64,000 nt of DNA from Poronia punctata (lineage: Eukaryota > Ascomycota > Sordariomycetes > Xylariales > Xylariaceae): assembly GCA_022579005.1 (NCBI GenBank), contig MU401564.1:59673-123672 (forward strand). The letters run 5' to 3'. This document shows, in pieces, positions 10,191 through 22,800 of the stretch. Numbering within the stretch: the stretch's first letter is position 1; every line of letters starts with the position of its first letter. The position numbers and the translations under genes were made by a program. The notes beneath the pieces were generated by a model. It ran no database searches and was not told where the DNA came from. It saw only the letters and a list, made by a program, of their open reading frames with translations.

Positions 10191-11635
10191 ATGCCCACGC
10201 CACTCACGCCGGGCGTGCTCCGCGCCATCACCACTATCGAGCGAGTAGGGTCGGTGTTTTCATTGTTGGGTTGTGTCTTTATCATCGTCACCTTTACGAC
10301 CTCTACTGCTTTCCACAAGCCTATCAACCGTCTTGTGTTTTACGCTTCGTTTGGGAATATGTTGACAAATGTCGCCACACTCATCGCCAGAGCCTACGTT
10401 GGTCATCCTGATTCGGCCGGGTGTCAGCTACAAGGATTCTTGATCCAACAGTGAGTGGCCTACAGCTGAATATTCGATACATGGGCATGAGCCTGTCGAC
10501 TAATTCGGAACTTTGTACAATCTAGGTTCTTGCCTGCAGATGCATTATGGACACTTGCAATGGCTCTCAACGTTTACTTGACGTTCTATCATAGATACGA
10601 TGCGGAGAAACTCAAGAAGATGGAGATCTGGTATCTCTTGGTATGCTACGGCTTACCCCTCCCGTTAGCACTGGGTTTCATCTTCATATCCAATGCGTCA
10701 AGGGGGCGAATCTACGGGGACGCGACCCTTTGGTGTTGGGTGACTCCGAGGTGGGAAGTGCTCCGAGTAGCGACGTTTTACGGGCCAGTATGGTAAGTAC
10801 ATGTTTCAAAAGTCTACATGTTTCATCGCTTGGTGTTTATTGTTATTAACGTCGAACTAGGTTGGTCATTTTAGCGACATTCTTCATCTACATACGAGCA
10901 GGGCGCGAGATCTATCAGAAACGCAGACAACTCCGTGCGCTCGGCAACAGCAGTCGAAGTGCTCATGACGTGGAAACGACAACGATCAATGCGGATGTGC
11001 AGCCTACCAAGACGACGGAGATCACGGTAACGTCGGAGTCGGTGGAGGGAACCGAGTTACAAGATGCCAGTCCACTGCGCACGCTCAGCACCAGGTCGGA
11101 AACGAAGCCACAGCCAGCAGGGACGTATTCGATAATGATATCATCAGACCACCTAGGCCGTGCTGCACAAGAGAAGAAGGATACGCCGACGACAAGTGGG
11201 AAGACAAGGCGGAGACAGAACAACGAGGCAGGAAACGCGGCTTGGTCGTACACGAAATGCGCCATCCTATTCTTTACAGCGCTGCTCGTCACATGGATAC
11301 CATCGTCGGCCAACAGGGTATACAGCCTTGTACACGGAGACGACACCGTCGTAGCGCTCCAAGTGCTAAGCGCCATCGTACTTCCTCTTCAGGGTTTCTG
11401 GAACGCCATCATCTATGCTGTCACATCCTGGCATGCGGTAAAGCTGTTTTTCTCCGAGCTCGGTAGTCGCAAGCGGAACGAAAGCGAGTCAACACGATAT
11501 CCTGGACCATACAGCGACATTAAACTCAACTTCTCCTTTAATTTCAAGGGGCGGAATCGTGGTGGCAAAGTTGACGATACAGACAGCACTGTCGATCTGG
11601 CAGGGAATGCAAGGTCTATCGACAAATCGTTATAG
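10191..11635 (+). CDS. cAMP-receptor-like G-protein-coupled receptor
   Basis: Predicted seven-transmembrane plasma-membrane receptor, probably acting through heterotrimeric G proteins. Ligand unknown. Three exons: 10191-10450, 10526-10792 and 10861-11635, 433 aa. Hydrophobic segments lie near residues 15-37 (VFSLLGCVFIIVTFTT), 47-67 (VFYASFGNMLTNVATLI), 88-108 (ALWTLAMALNVYLTFY), 121-142, 160-186 (VATFYGPVW|LVILATFFIYI), 302-325 (CAILFFTALLVTWIP) and 333-360. This arrangement, with ICQ-like GCQLQGFLIQQ before helix 3, resembles the Dictyostelium cAR / fungal cAMP-receptor-like class. The third cytoplasmic loop is long and hydrophilic (about residues 190-300). An in-frame upstream ATG at 10143 would add 16 residues. 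The internal one was chosen because helix 1 follows closely. Confidence 0.85.
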
Positions 11636-14273
11636 GTCAGGTCATTGACTTGCATTGCATTTACAAATCTTCACATGCGCGCGGCGATGATCCCATCCAA
11701 CTTATTTTTTTCGCCTCTCGAGTATAATACCACCTCACCCGTTTACGAGACGAGACGTTGGACCCTGAGCAAAACTGTTGGTTCTTTTGATGTGGAACTT
11801 TTGATATACCCTGGCGTGTTTAGTGGTCTTTTTTGTATAATAAAGGGCCGAAGAAAGAAGGGGAAAAAAACCATATAGTATTAGTAATTAACCCCTGTCT
11901 CCGACACCGACTTGGGATTGACAAATGAAAAGACGTTGTTTAATAGGTAATTTGACCGATGCGCAGGTACGAGTACAGCTGAGCTGACTACATATATACA
12001 TCCTTGACCTACGCCTGCATGCAACGCAATGCTACCCTACAACAGAATCAAGGAAATATTGGTACCGAGAAATGCAAATGTACGAAGAGAAGAGAATACA
12101 ACGTCGAACGTTGTTATTCTGCCCTATTTGGGTACCTGCTTTCCGGGTTGTAATTTCTTTTTTTGTTTTCTTTTTGCTTTTTACCTCTTTTGCCTCCTAG
12201 GTTTTACTCGTAATCTGGTCTACAGGTACTGATACTGGTACTTGGGGTGCATAAAGTAGGTAACTTGTAGGCATGTATGTACGTGTATGTAGGTTGGTAG
12301 GTTAGTATGTATGCAGGTGTATGTTGGTAAGGTAAGGTAAGGTAAGGTAATAAGCTTTTTACCGCAGACTTGCTTCGATGTTTGGTGGTGATGATGCAGA
12401 TGCAGGTGTATTTATTACTCGTGGGTATTGTTTGTTGGTTTGGGTTAGGTTAGGTATTATTCTAGAGTTATTCTATCTGTCTAGGCTAGTGTAGGACTTG
12501 ACGGTTTCAATTCCCTACGTTACAAGTTAAAGACAATAAGTACGAGGTCTAATGTATGGTGTCTAGATATCTATATCCCAACGTGATGGTAAGTCGGGTT
12601 AAAGAGGATGTATGCTTTTTTTTTTTATGCGAGATTGATACCTATGTTAACCAATTTACTTTCATAGGCCCATTAGTTAGTCTTGGTTATTACAGTAGTT
12701 TAGTTTAGGTAATAGGCCACGAGTAAGTACTTAGGTACGTGTAGTAGGTAAGTAGGTAAGCACCTATGTAGGTAAGTATGTAGCTTGGATTGTTTACGAT
12801 TACAAGTACCTACGTGTATTTCCACGGAGTTTGGTATTTTCTCTTTTACCTACCTACTTGTAAATAATATACCTAGCTTTAGCTATTGAGGTTAGATACA
12901 TACAAAAAATGCGAAGTAATCTTCCGCTTCCGCCTTTTTATACGTACCTACGCAGGTATGTACTCGTACGTGCGGCGGCGGCGTTGAGCTAGGTTAGGTA
13001 GACTAGTATATGAAATTTCCTGGGGTAATTATCCAGAGGTTGGGTTAGGTTACGTTTAGGTTTAGGTAATATGCAGGGGGAAAATAATTGATATAAGGTA
13101 TATATCGTAGGTTGGATCCTTCTTTAAAAGCTGCAGCTGATATAAGCCCTAAGTTAAAGGAGATAGATATGCGATTAAAATTGAGGATAGGTACGAGTAG
13201 AGAGGATGAATGTTTGGATAGGTAGGATGGGGACTATAGATGAGGCGGGAAGAGTGCGGAAATATTGCTTAACCTAGATAGATGGCTTGTAGGTATGTTG
13301 TGACGCTATTTGTCTGGTGGACGTGGGGATTCAAAGGGAATATTTGGTGTCAGTGTTAGGATATGTTGCCTACAGCCTGGTAACTAACCTGTTACCTTAC
13401 CTGCTACTTGGAAGTTTGTTATGATCATGGTGTGTGTGTGTGTATATAAGGTACTCGTAATTACCTACCTACTTACCAACCTTATCGTACATAGAAACCG
13501 ACCTACGAGATATAAGCAGGGGTCTACTCGAGTAGGTAGGTAGGTACCTTAGGTAGATAATCCGGGGTTAATAGGTCGCTACTCGTACAATTCTCAAGAC
13601 CGAGCCGGGAAAAGAAACAAAAAGAGAAAGGATGACTTGTTATTGTTTACTTACTTACTTACCTATTCTATTCCATCGCAATGGGCTAGACTACGATAGG
13701 AGGTAGAACGGGACAGGGATAGTAATCAGCATCAGCATCAGTATCAGTATTAGACACCCTAACCAAGGTTAGTACTTTCCTTACTTACTTACTTTATTCC
13801 TCTTCTCCTACTTGTACATGCACATGCACATACATACCTAACATACTCCTTTTTCTACGAGTAAGGTACCTGCCTACGTTAGGTATTACGAGTACCTAGT
13901 TGTTGGTTTGTGATGCTTGCTTGCAGTTACTCGTACACGCACGTCCGATGCATGATCATCATCAATGGATCAAGGTAGTCTAGGTTAGAGTCTAGACCTC
14001 GGTCGAAAAAGTGTTTTGTTGGATTCCATGTCTAAACTACCTAAACTACCTAACCTACCTATTTACCTACATATATACATCGGCCGGCGACTTTCGACTG
14101 CGCTTTGACTTACGGACTTTGTGTGTTTGTTGGTGGCGTATATATAAAAAAAAAAACTTCGCTTATTTCCAAGGAGGTAGGTAGGTAGGTTAGGTAGACC
14201 GGTTTCGTCTCGTAGTGGCGATATCTAAAGTATCGAGCAAAAAAAAGAGAAAACCAACGGAGCGGGGTAAAAA

Positions 14274-14301
14274 ATCAAATCAAATCAAATCAAATCAAAT
14301 C
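14274..14301. repeat. (AAATC)n microsatellite
   Basis: Five to six consecutive AAATC units in the HET gene 3' intergenic region. Confidence 0.85.
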
Positions 14302-14652
14302 AGGGACTTGCTTTCATCGCGGAAAAAAAACAAAACCACCACCCCTGGGGTGTGTTACCGGACGGCGTACTTTCCGTGTCTGTGTGTGTGTGCAAGTCCG
14401 TCGTTCCGTCGGACATGATAAAGACGATCTGTAATACCGAGGTACCTGGTTTTCTGCTTGCTTCTCGGTATTATTCGAGCGGGGTGTGTGTTGTGCTGTA
14501 CGACTGAAGTAGTAGGATTCCTCTTTTTTTTTCGGACACTTTTTATCTATCGTAGCCTCGTCGCACAAAGGGATAGAAAATAGAAATAGTCCCACGCATT
14601 ATACCTACCATCTTCATCTCATCATCAACAATGATAGATAAGATAGCTACGA

Positions 14653-14690
14653 GGTAAGGTAAGGTAAGGTAAGGTAAGGCAAGGTAAAAA
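14653..14690. repeat. (GGTAA)n microsatellite
   Basis: About seven GGTAA units, one with a C substitution, ending some 20 bp from the HET gene stop codon. A shorter run of the same unit lies near 12329-12351. Confidence 0.85.
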
Positions 14691-14710
14691 AGGTAGGTAA
14701 GTAAGTATGC

Positions 14711-16990
14711 TCATACTATCGTGATTTCGGTCAAATCGACATCAAAGAACCAATCTTCCAAATCGTCTGTTTCCGGATTATACCCCGGACCATCCTCGTC
14801 ACTATGCAGAGTCGGCGGGTTCGTCAACCGTATCGTCTGGCCCGGGGTGTAATTCCTCGCTTCGTAAAAGATGGACATGCCCAACCTCGTGAATTCGTTC
14901 TTCTTCTCCTTCCTTCCCGTAGGTTTTAATATAAGGACGATGTTGTTTCTGCGATTCATCCCGAAGGAATCATATCCGCTCGAAATCAAAAGACACGTCA
15001 CCTCGCCGTCCGGCACGGGTATGTCGAGCGTGGCGGAGCCGAGAGCGGATATCTCGTCAAAGATCATCTGCGTCGAGAGAACTTCCCCCTCGAACCCGTC
15101 TTTTTCTCGTATCGTTTTTAGGTTTGCGCGCTTGATGGCGCCCCATAGGGATAACTCGCCGTACTTGACTCGTCCGAATGGATCGAGACCGTCGGGTTCG
15201 ATTCGAGCAACGGCATCGTATATCTCTACCGTATTTTCCAGGATCGTGCCCGCGCTAATACTGAAGAAATCAACAGGCCCTTCAACAGAAGCCCATGACC
15301 ACGACGGCGCCCTGTAACTTTTCGGTCGCCGGAGCGGATCCGTAGTTGCGTTGTACCATAGCAAACCCGTGGCTAACCCGCCCATCCAGAGACCAGCGAT
15401 ATACTCGCTCTCGTGCCGCAGCGAGTACGCATGCGCGATGCCGCTCAGCGCAGGTAGTTTATCTTCCTCCTTTGTCAAACCACGCTGCGAATAGACTTGT
15501 ATGACGCCGTACCACGTCTCGTATTCGCTACGACCGTTATCCGCCCTCTCGGCTTCAAGCTCCAGTCTTTCGGCCTCGCTTTTGGGGAGTAAGTCCTCGG
15601 ATACCCTACCCAGCCAACCCCTATGAAAGGATTCCTCCCCCGAGTTATCCAGGAGTTCCCCGTACGGCGGACCACCCGCCTCGCTGACGATCGACTCGCG
15701 GCATTCCCAATGTACCTGGTCCCTGGCGAAATGCACGATTCGCGACGACAGGATCCGTTCCTGCAGGGTCCAGGCGCGCGTGTTCAACGGCGCGGCAATC
15801 AGACGTCTGAATCTCAAGAGATACGGGCCGATGGAACAGCCTCGATTAAGCACCTTCTCATCATCATCATCATCATCATCATCCGATAGACGTAGACGAG
15901 AGAATTGCGGTTCGCTTCGCAACAACCCCTCACTCCCGTCCGTCGCAGCGGACGCAGCAATGGTCAGATGTGCCTGTGAATAGATCTGCGCCATCCGAGC
16001 CGACTCTCTCTCCCAATCGACCGCGTCATCCTGGACGATGCACAACGAGTCGATCCACAGGTATCGGAGTCCCAGACGTCTAGTAACCATGATAGCGTCC
16101 CGAAACGTCTTGTTAAGACCCGCCACATCGATACCCCTTGTAAACTCCGCGAATGTCTCTTTCGTCGTCCTCACGACTCTTCCCGACCCCCAACAATGAC
16201 TCAAAGCTACGTATCTTCCCGTCTGCCCTTTTCCAAGAACTAGACATACCTGCTGTTGTTGTTGTTGTTCCTTCCCCACCTCGAGATCGAGGACACGAGT
16301 AGGAAGTATCGTCGTGGTAGACAGTATCGTCTGATACGAAGCGCATTTGACATGATCCCTCTCACATACGCGAAGCCAATCCAAGATCCGTCTCGGCTCC
16401 CCAATCGGTGCTGGGACCCTCCCAACAACAACACCCCGTGACGCGGCAGGCGAGTCTACGAAAACCCAAATATGTTAGGAATAAAGAAGAAAGAAGGAAT
16501 AAAAAAAAATAATCACAACACCTTCCCTTTTCACTAACCCATACCAAAAAAAAACCCCCCCAAAAAGAAACCACGCCCACAAACCTTCATCAGCAAAAAG
16601 CCCAAACTCATTAAGCGCAGTATCGCACTGTGCCAGAACGCCATATAGCTGCTTCCTCTCCCCCGTGAACCCTTCCCGTCCCAGGCCCCGGAGCACGACC
16701 GGTTTCTCCTCGAGCGAAGGATCCCATAACTCGTCGGCGAAGTCGTCGGCCCCGACATGTTTCAGAAGCACCCCCGCAGTCTTGCCTCGTCTCTGGCCCG
16801 CCGTGAGCCCGTCGAGGAATAGCGCACATCCCGGACATGATGGTGCCGAGGCCCGTAGGGACTTCAACGATGGATGGTGCAATTGAGAGGGCACCCCGTC
16901 AAGGTCCGTAAACGAGAAGTTTCTGGAGAAGCCCGGGAAAGGAGTTAGTTTGGATATATCGATTGCACGACAATAAGTGCACTCGGTCAT
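14711..16990 (-). CDS. HET-domain protein (heterokaryon incompatibility family)
   Basis: HET domains mediate non-self recognition cell death in filamentous ascomycetes. Many genomic HET proteins have no assigned partner. Two exons on the minus strand, 16585-16990 and 14711-16455, separated by a 129-nt intron with a GTTTGT donor and a CTAAC branch site, give 716 aa. The N-terminus has the usual cysteine pairs (CTYC near residue 4, CPGC). The three HET blocks are YVALSHCWG (about 217-225), LWIDSLCIVQDD (268-279) and DWERESARMAQIYSQAHLTI (282-301). The usual linker ending PRRILDWLRVC precedes them. The C-terminal part (about 400-716) is non-conserved and carries PSWSWASVEGPV, a common post-HET motif. 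Short Gln and Asp runs come from CAA and GAT repeats. No NACHT, WD40 or ankyrin partner domain is seen. Confidence 0.93.
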
Positions 16991-17838
16991 TGTAAACTCC
17001 CGCGTGAGGGAGACATATCTACAATGTGGGGTTTACTGGGAGTGAAGGTCACTAATTTGATAGGTAATCTACCAGAATCCCGCCGCCCTTCAGATGGGGC
17101 CAGTATCGTAGTCCGATTCGAGCTGCGCCTCATATTTTGACATGAATATGTGGCTTTGTCGCCGGCTCTCGGGCCGAGCCGCTCGGACTGTGGGGTTTCA
17201 GCCACATATTTTCCACGGGCCTGGTTACGACTCACGAGTAGGTAATTTTAGGCCGCGTACGCGTAGAGTAGGCAGATGAAAATCATTCATTCATCCGTTC
17301 TCATACAAATGGGATATCGTCCTATGATAGAGCCGAACCATGACATTTAACTGCTAGATATGCCATCCCGAGAAACAGATGGGCTCGCTAGTTCAAATTT
17401 AACATACGTGTAAAGGACTCCACGACACATGGCTCACCATACAATATCAATCATGCATTTTGACCTCTCACCACATCTATGCTATCTAGCAGATTGATTT
17501 ACAAAGATGCCTTGACATTTTTATTCCCGCTGCGCAGTGTGCCGCCGTCGCCAGACCATGTTACAAATGAAAAACAAAGGAAGAAAAGGAGAGATGAAGC
17601 AAGCAAGCCCCAAGCCCCAAGCCTGGGCTGTGGCCTAGTCTACCAAACACCGTGGGGTATAGCGCTTTAATCCGTAGTAGAAGTCCCATTTGACCGCCGA
17701 AACGCCGCCACAAGAGAAATCAAAACAACAAGCTGCCCGAGAGCTTCCCACCAATCTGTACATCCTTCCAGCAGCTTCCAAGTGCTCCGACGGGGCAACA
17801 TGAGCCTGCTAAGACCCTGAGAATCGACCATGAGCCCC
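16991..17838. other. Intergenic
   Basis: Upstream region of the HET gene and 3' flank of the methyltransferase-like gene. Short frames here (16987-17235, 17479-17670 and 17667-17861) have no recognisable content. Confidence 0.6.
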
Positions 17839-19851
17839 TCAGCTGTCCTCTTTGATGGCAATAATGTGGGAGTACTGCCAGTGAGTCCCTAGCTGAATGC
17901 ATTCTCGGACTATCTCATCTTCTTCCCACCACCATTTCGATGCGTGGACAAATCCGCCCCAGACCTCCTGCCAGAGCAGTCTAGTCACAAGACAGCGGAG
18001 CTCCGTCTTGACATCCGTCTTGTCCGGTGCCTCAGGAATTGCTGGTACACTTACCGTCGCTATAGTGCTCCCCTTGCCGCGAAGGTGTCCAACTGCTAGC
18101 CAAGCTGGGAATGTTTCGCTAGGCAATGTAGTACGGAATGCACGTTCCAGGTTGATCAAGAGATGTGTAAACAGCCACTGTCTCAACTTCGGGCCCATCG
18201 ACGCTGACACCGGTTGCGGGTCGATGATGGTTAGGTGCAAAGCACCCCCAGGCGCGAGACATCGGTTAATGTGACGCAGAAGTGGTGGTATGTCTGTTGA
18301 CGGGAAAATTGCGGGCATCGACAAACATGTCGCGGCGGAGTATATATGGGGCGGAAGAGCTCGCGAACTAGCAGCTAGTGATATTGAGGGCACCACCAGC
18401 GGCTGCACGCTGGGAAATAAACTAGGTGATAAGGGGTTCGGGGAGATATGAGTTATGGAGGCCGTCGGATATAAGGCCGCCAAAAAAGAAGCAGAAGCTG
18501 TCGGTAAAGTCAGTCAAGGCTCTATTGCAAATCCCGATCGCGTCACACTTACCCTGTGTCTCATAAAGAGCTAGCATCCTATTCCGCTTCTTGGAAGTTG
18601 GGCTCCCCGGGCATCCGGATACCTGTTCCATCAATTTGGCGTAGCCGCTCTGCTGGTGGAGGGCAGAGAACATCCAACGTTTCTTGGCCATCTCCATTTC
18701 TTTATACACAGTTGCGTCCGCGGCCTCACCCATGCCAGATTTCATGTTGGCCAGCATGAGCTCAGGACTGGCAGCAGCCATCATTCGGAGCTCTCGCTGC
18801 AAGGCCGCGAGACCAGGGAACAAAGGGTTAGTAGGCTCCGGACTGGCTTGCGACTCTCGCAGGCGCTCATTTATACTATTGGTATTTGGCTTAGTAGGCG
18901 TACAGTCCCAATCATGCGGGGGCTTCCACGCCTCCGAATTCTTCAGTCGGTCCTGGCCGGAGCAACTGGGAGGGGCCGGTATTTTATTGTTGCGCTGCTC
19001 TGCAGGAGGTGGGGTCTGCGGGCTCATATACGGCGAGGGGAACGAAACTGATGCCTCACACACTGTAGGGCTTCTAGACGGCTTTGTTAGTTTCATCCTA
19101 ACAACTGTTACCCGATGCGGCTCGACTTACCCATCCTCCGGAACTTCAGGCAGAGGTGGGGTCGGAGATTTGACAGGATCGGATGAAATATGAGTTTCCG
19201 TAACCGGTTGGTCGCCATCAGCCTCGGTGCGAGGCGAAACCATGGTTTCGACTACGCGAGTAATAAAGGAGCAAGGCCCCAACGTTTGCACATATGTTTC
19301 GGTTCTCGTGTCCGAGGCAATCTCACTCTTAGATAACTTTTCAAAAGCCCCAGTCGCTACGGCCGTTTGCTGGGCCCATCTAGAGAGCACAGAATCTATG
19401 ACGGCCATGTGTTAAGAAGTGCAACATCAACAGAGAAGGATGACATACCTCGACGCGAGTCCGAGTAGGCTTCATCGTGTTCCGACGCCGGCACTGAAAG
19501 GAAACGTCCATCTCCATGTTTGAGAGAACCCGCGGCCCCATCGTAGTCAGCGAGCACGGCCTTGACGCCATATGCTGAAGTTCGCTGAGACCTCGCGTCT
19601 TCCGTTTCTTCACGTCCACCTGTGTTTGAACTCGGCCTTTCTCTGGATGGTGTAGGCGTTCGTCTTCTGGACTTGTTGCTGAACAAACCAAAGTGCCGAT
19701 CACTGGATGAGGAACTAGCAGTAGAAACAGACTGGCGCCCGCTCACACTCCCCGTTTTCTTCTTGTCTTTGTCTTTGGCTTCCTGCTCTTTCCTTAGCAT
19801 TCGCTGCCCTACGCGCTCCACGCCAGGGTCTGTCCATATGACGTCGAACAT
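17839..19851 (-). CDS. Methyltransferase-like protein with long disordered N-terminus
   Basis: Four exons on the minus strand, 19449-19851, 19131-19395, 18553-19073 and 17839-18497, joined by introns of 53, 57 and 55 nt in consistent phase, give 615 aa. Residues 1-370 are mostly low-complexity: a Lys/Asp/Glu tract, a Ser run, and Pro-rich segments such as SPYMSPQTPPP. The last 230 residues look like a class I SAM-dependent methyltransferase fold: RMLALYETQASASFLAALYP at the nucleotide-binding position and LAPGGALHLTIIDP at about 477-490. The usual Gly-rich motif I (GxGxG) is not evident. The corresponding stretch reads ETQASAS, so SAM binding is uncertain. Substrate unknown. The start (MFDVIWTDPGVERVGQRM) fits a conserved N-terminus. 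The acceptor of intron 2 is ambiguous by 3 nt (TAG or the AAG just after it). Confidence 0.72.
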
Positions 19852-22800
19852 CTTGGAGAGGGAAAATGATGAGATGGGTTGAGATATTTGTGTGCTGTCA
19901 GAGTGCGGTCAGGGGTAGTGGTAGTGTCGTGGAAGAAACCATGATCTGTCAGTAAAGCATAACTGTCAGTTCAACTCCACGAGTATACACCGACAACCGA
20001 ATCCATCATACATGTCATGCCATTTTTTGATTAACGAACCAAAAAGCAGTTCAACGAGGATCCAGCCGGCTTTGCAGCAGTTGCTTTCATCCAACAGAGA
20101 TTGGAGAACGTGGGTTGATGTAAAAGGAAAATCCACCACGACGCGTTAAAGTTGAATATTAGTGGTGAGAGGATATTGACAATGGCAGAGGGAATAACAA
20201 TGCAAAATTTGCTCTGTAACATAGTACATGGCTTCACGAACGGCCCGAGGTACACGAGACAGAATAGGCGTGGCTACGGGAGCAGAGATACATAGGAATG
20301 AAATGGGATGTACATGCCACCAGAACGTTCGGAGAAAGAGGCTTCGGCACTGACACGAAGACGCGACAAATGACCAAATTCGAAAGACTTGGTGAAACAT
20401 ACCTGGAGTTGTGCGCCTACCCTAATGGATTTGGAGGCGGGTTGCAGGAAGTTGCCTCTGCTCTTTGAGGAAGGCAGATGCGACTGCCCGATTTGAACTT
20501 TTGTTCTCAGCTAGAGCTAGAGTCGTTGCCGAGAAGTTGACTTGAACCTTCTATGGACTTGTATGTACTACAGGTAACAGGCACACTGTGTATAAGACGT
20601 ACATGTATGTAGGAGCTATGTAGGCGCAAGCCTTGGTACCTGTCAACGAAAAACTTCAGCCCTCCATTACTATTGTTCATGTTTGACAGGCTGGTAGGGG
20701 GGAATCGTCTGCCCTATAGCCAGAACCATTGCCCGAATTCCTTGACGAGAGTCAATAGGTCATGGTCAATGGTGCATCGTGCTCAGATCCACGTAATCAA
20801 ACAGGGTACTCCACAATCAGGTCTCTTATTCTTACTTATTGAAAAGAAAACGGTCTCTATAGATAAGCATGGGCATCGGTACGTCTTCCTTATTCAGGCC
20901 TTGATAATAGGATTTGTCACATAAAACAACTCACTCTTATAGAATGTACTTCGAGTTCGAGAACTTGTTTACCACGATCCGGTTTCAAACTACATAACGT
21001 AGAGTTGCCAGGTTTGAGTGCCCGGCTAGGGGTCGACCAACTTACCAGACGAGGGGTTACGGAAATCATAGTTGGGAACAGTTACCAGGCTTCCGGGGAA
21101 TGGCCGAGCAAGATGTTTGCTCTAGCTGCCTTATGCCGGTAGGGGTGGAGATGCGTTGCCTCGGTGCGGTGTACCTGCGTACATGTAGTGGCAATGCATC
21201 TCCCTAAATGTAACCCTCTCCGTCATGTGCTCCCAGGTAGTTAGAAATCTATCGTCAGGAGTGTCTATCGCCATGTTGTTATATACTGGTCTAGATGGTT
21301 AGATGCTTAGGTGTTGCAAGATTCGGCTCATAGACTGCGGGGATGTTGAGATGTGATCATTTAGTGGAATCAAGGAATCTCCAGCGGCTTGGTGCATGCT
21401 CTTTTTGTATATAATACATACGATCTGCGCGGCTGTCCAGGTAATGTATATCCAGTATAATATGGCATCCCGCTGCAGAATGTGTCACCTCATTGGCTTC
21501 CGTAAGTAGATTTCCGTTATGATCCAAGCTTGGCTATCCGTCGGCAACTAGGCGAACTCATATAGCAAGAACATGTAAACTGTCGACCGTCGACCGGGTA
21601 GGTTAAACCTATAATTATAGATATCTCCGTTACGTCATGTTCTTCCTCTAAGCAACAGATGTCGTGTTGTTTTGGTGTCTTACGTTGAGTTATTTAACTG
21701 TTTGTTTCCTATGTCCGGACCCAATCTTGCTTGATTTACCCAATATCATCGTCCGAGACAAATGAGGGCTGTATTATATCAACCGCTAATTTATTCATAT
21801 CTGTATGTATACCATACATTCTACACGTGGTGTCAGTATAGGTGTGTCGAATGGTTACAAATGTAGCAAAGACGTTTCTCAGGCTAGGTTAGTGAAAGGG
21901 GAACGGGAAGCCTTCGTGGGCAAGCAATGAAAACTTTATCATGCTGGACATCGGATTCATCCTCACTTTACTTCCTCTCAATTCTATGTTATCCTGTTTC
22001 CGGTACCAACTAAGATTCGGGTGTTTGGGAAATAAAATGTTGCCGTTAGTAGAGACACCCTCATTTTACTCCTCTGCGCCTATGGAGACACTGCCTGGGT
22101 CGGCGATGGGCCGTCCAGTTTGTGCTAGTGACAGTACTCGCCTGCATGGCAATCAATCGTCGCGGCTGAATTGACCTGTCGGCATTGAAAGTCCAAGTAG
22201 CCAGGAACCTCATGGGAGCACGCTCGATTCGAGAGCGTACAAAGAACATATGATTGCATGGGGTGCACTCTTCCCACTCTCCACTCCCGTACCTCCCGAA
22301 CTAAATCTCTCGTGTCGCCAGGGCCTCATAAATTGGTCAATTGTTCCGCATGTTTCACAGACCCATACACCATCTCAGGCTCTGTCCATTCTATGGCCAA
22401 GGCAAGCGCTGTTCGTGGCCCTTGACAGTGTGGTTGGACGGGACAAGACATATGTTCTGGGAGCTTGCATGTTTGCGTCCACCTCGGGTCGAATACCCCA
22501 CCCCTCCACCCCTGCCCCTGAACGCGTAGAGAAGCCGTAGGCATTCTAGATCCGTAGTTTTCAAGCGAGGGCGACGGCTGGCTGGATATGTCGCGGCAGT
22601 GTGGACAGGCCGACAGGGTTTCGATGCGGATTCTGAAAGCTGAACGACTCGACAGACAGACAGAGCTGAGGAATCCGGTGCAGCGGTTCTTACACGTACA
22701 TGCAGGATCGAGATATGCTAATCTACATATCCGGGTCCCGCTGGAGACCTAGCAAACTTCCACAACATGCTGGCACCAGGGATGCTGCTCCTGTTGCTGT

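Larger units (their letters stand above)
11636..14710. other. Intergenic stretch saturated with TAGGTA-type microrepeats
   Basis: 3.1 kb without a supportable gene between the 3' ends of the GPCR and HET genes. It is dense in short GTAGGTAGGTA, TTAGGTTAGG and ACTTACTTACC strings in both orientations, notably 12241-12350, 12700-12790, 13430-13560, 13650-13800 and 14040-14195. It also holds (AAATC)n at 14274-14301 and (GGTAA)n at 14653-14690. Confidence 0.7.

Noticed and set aside
12430..12460. TTAGG-like repeats as interstitial telomere sequence
   Set aside because: Units are TTAGGT/GGTTAGG mixed with GTAGGTA, not tandem TTAGGG. The same strings are scattered throughout the intergenic DNA.
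14711..17838. HET and methyltransferase-like genes as one gene cluster with a joint function
   Set aside because: Same strand but separated by over 800 bp. No shared partner domain or known association. Adjacency alone is not evidence.
20470..20520. Possible tRNA T-loop (GTTCAAATCGGGC on the minus strand)
   Set aside because: No matching acceptor stem, D arm or anticodon arm can be paired around it.
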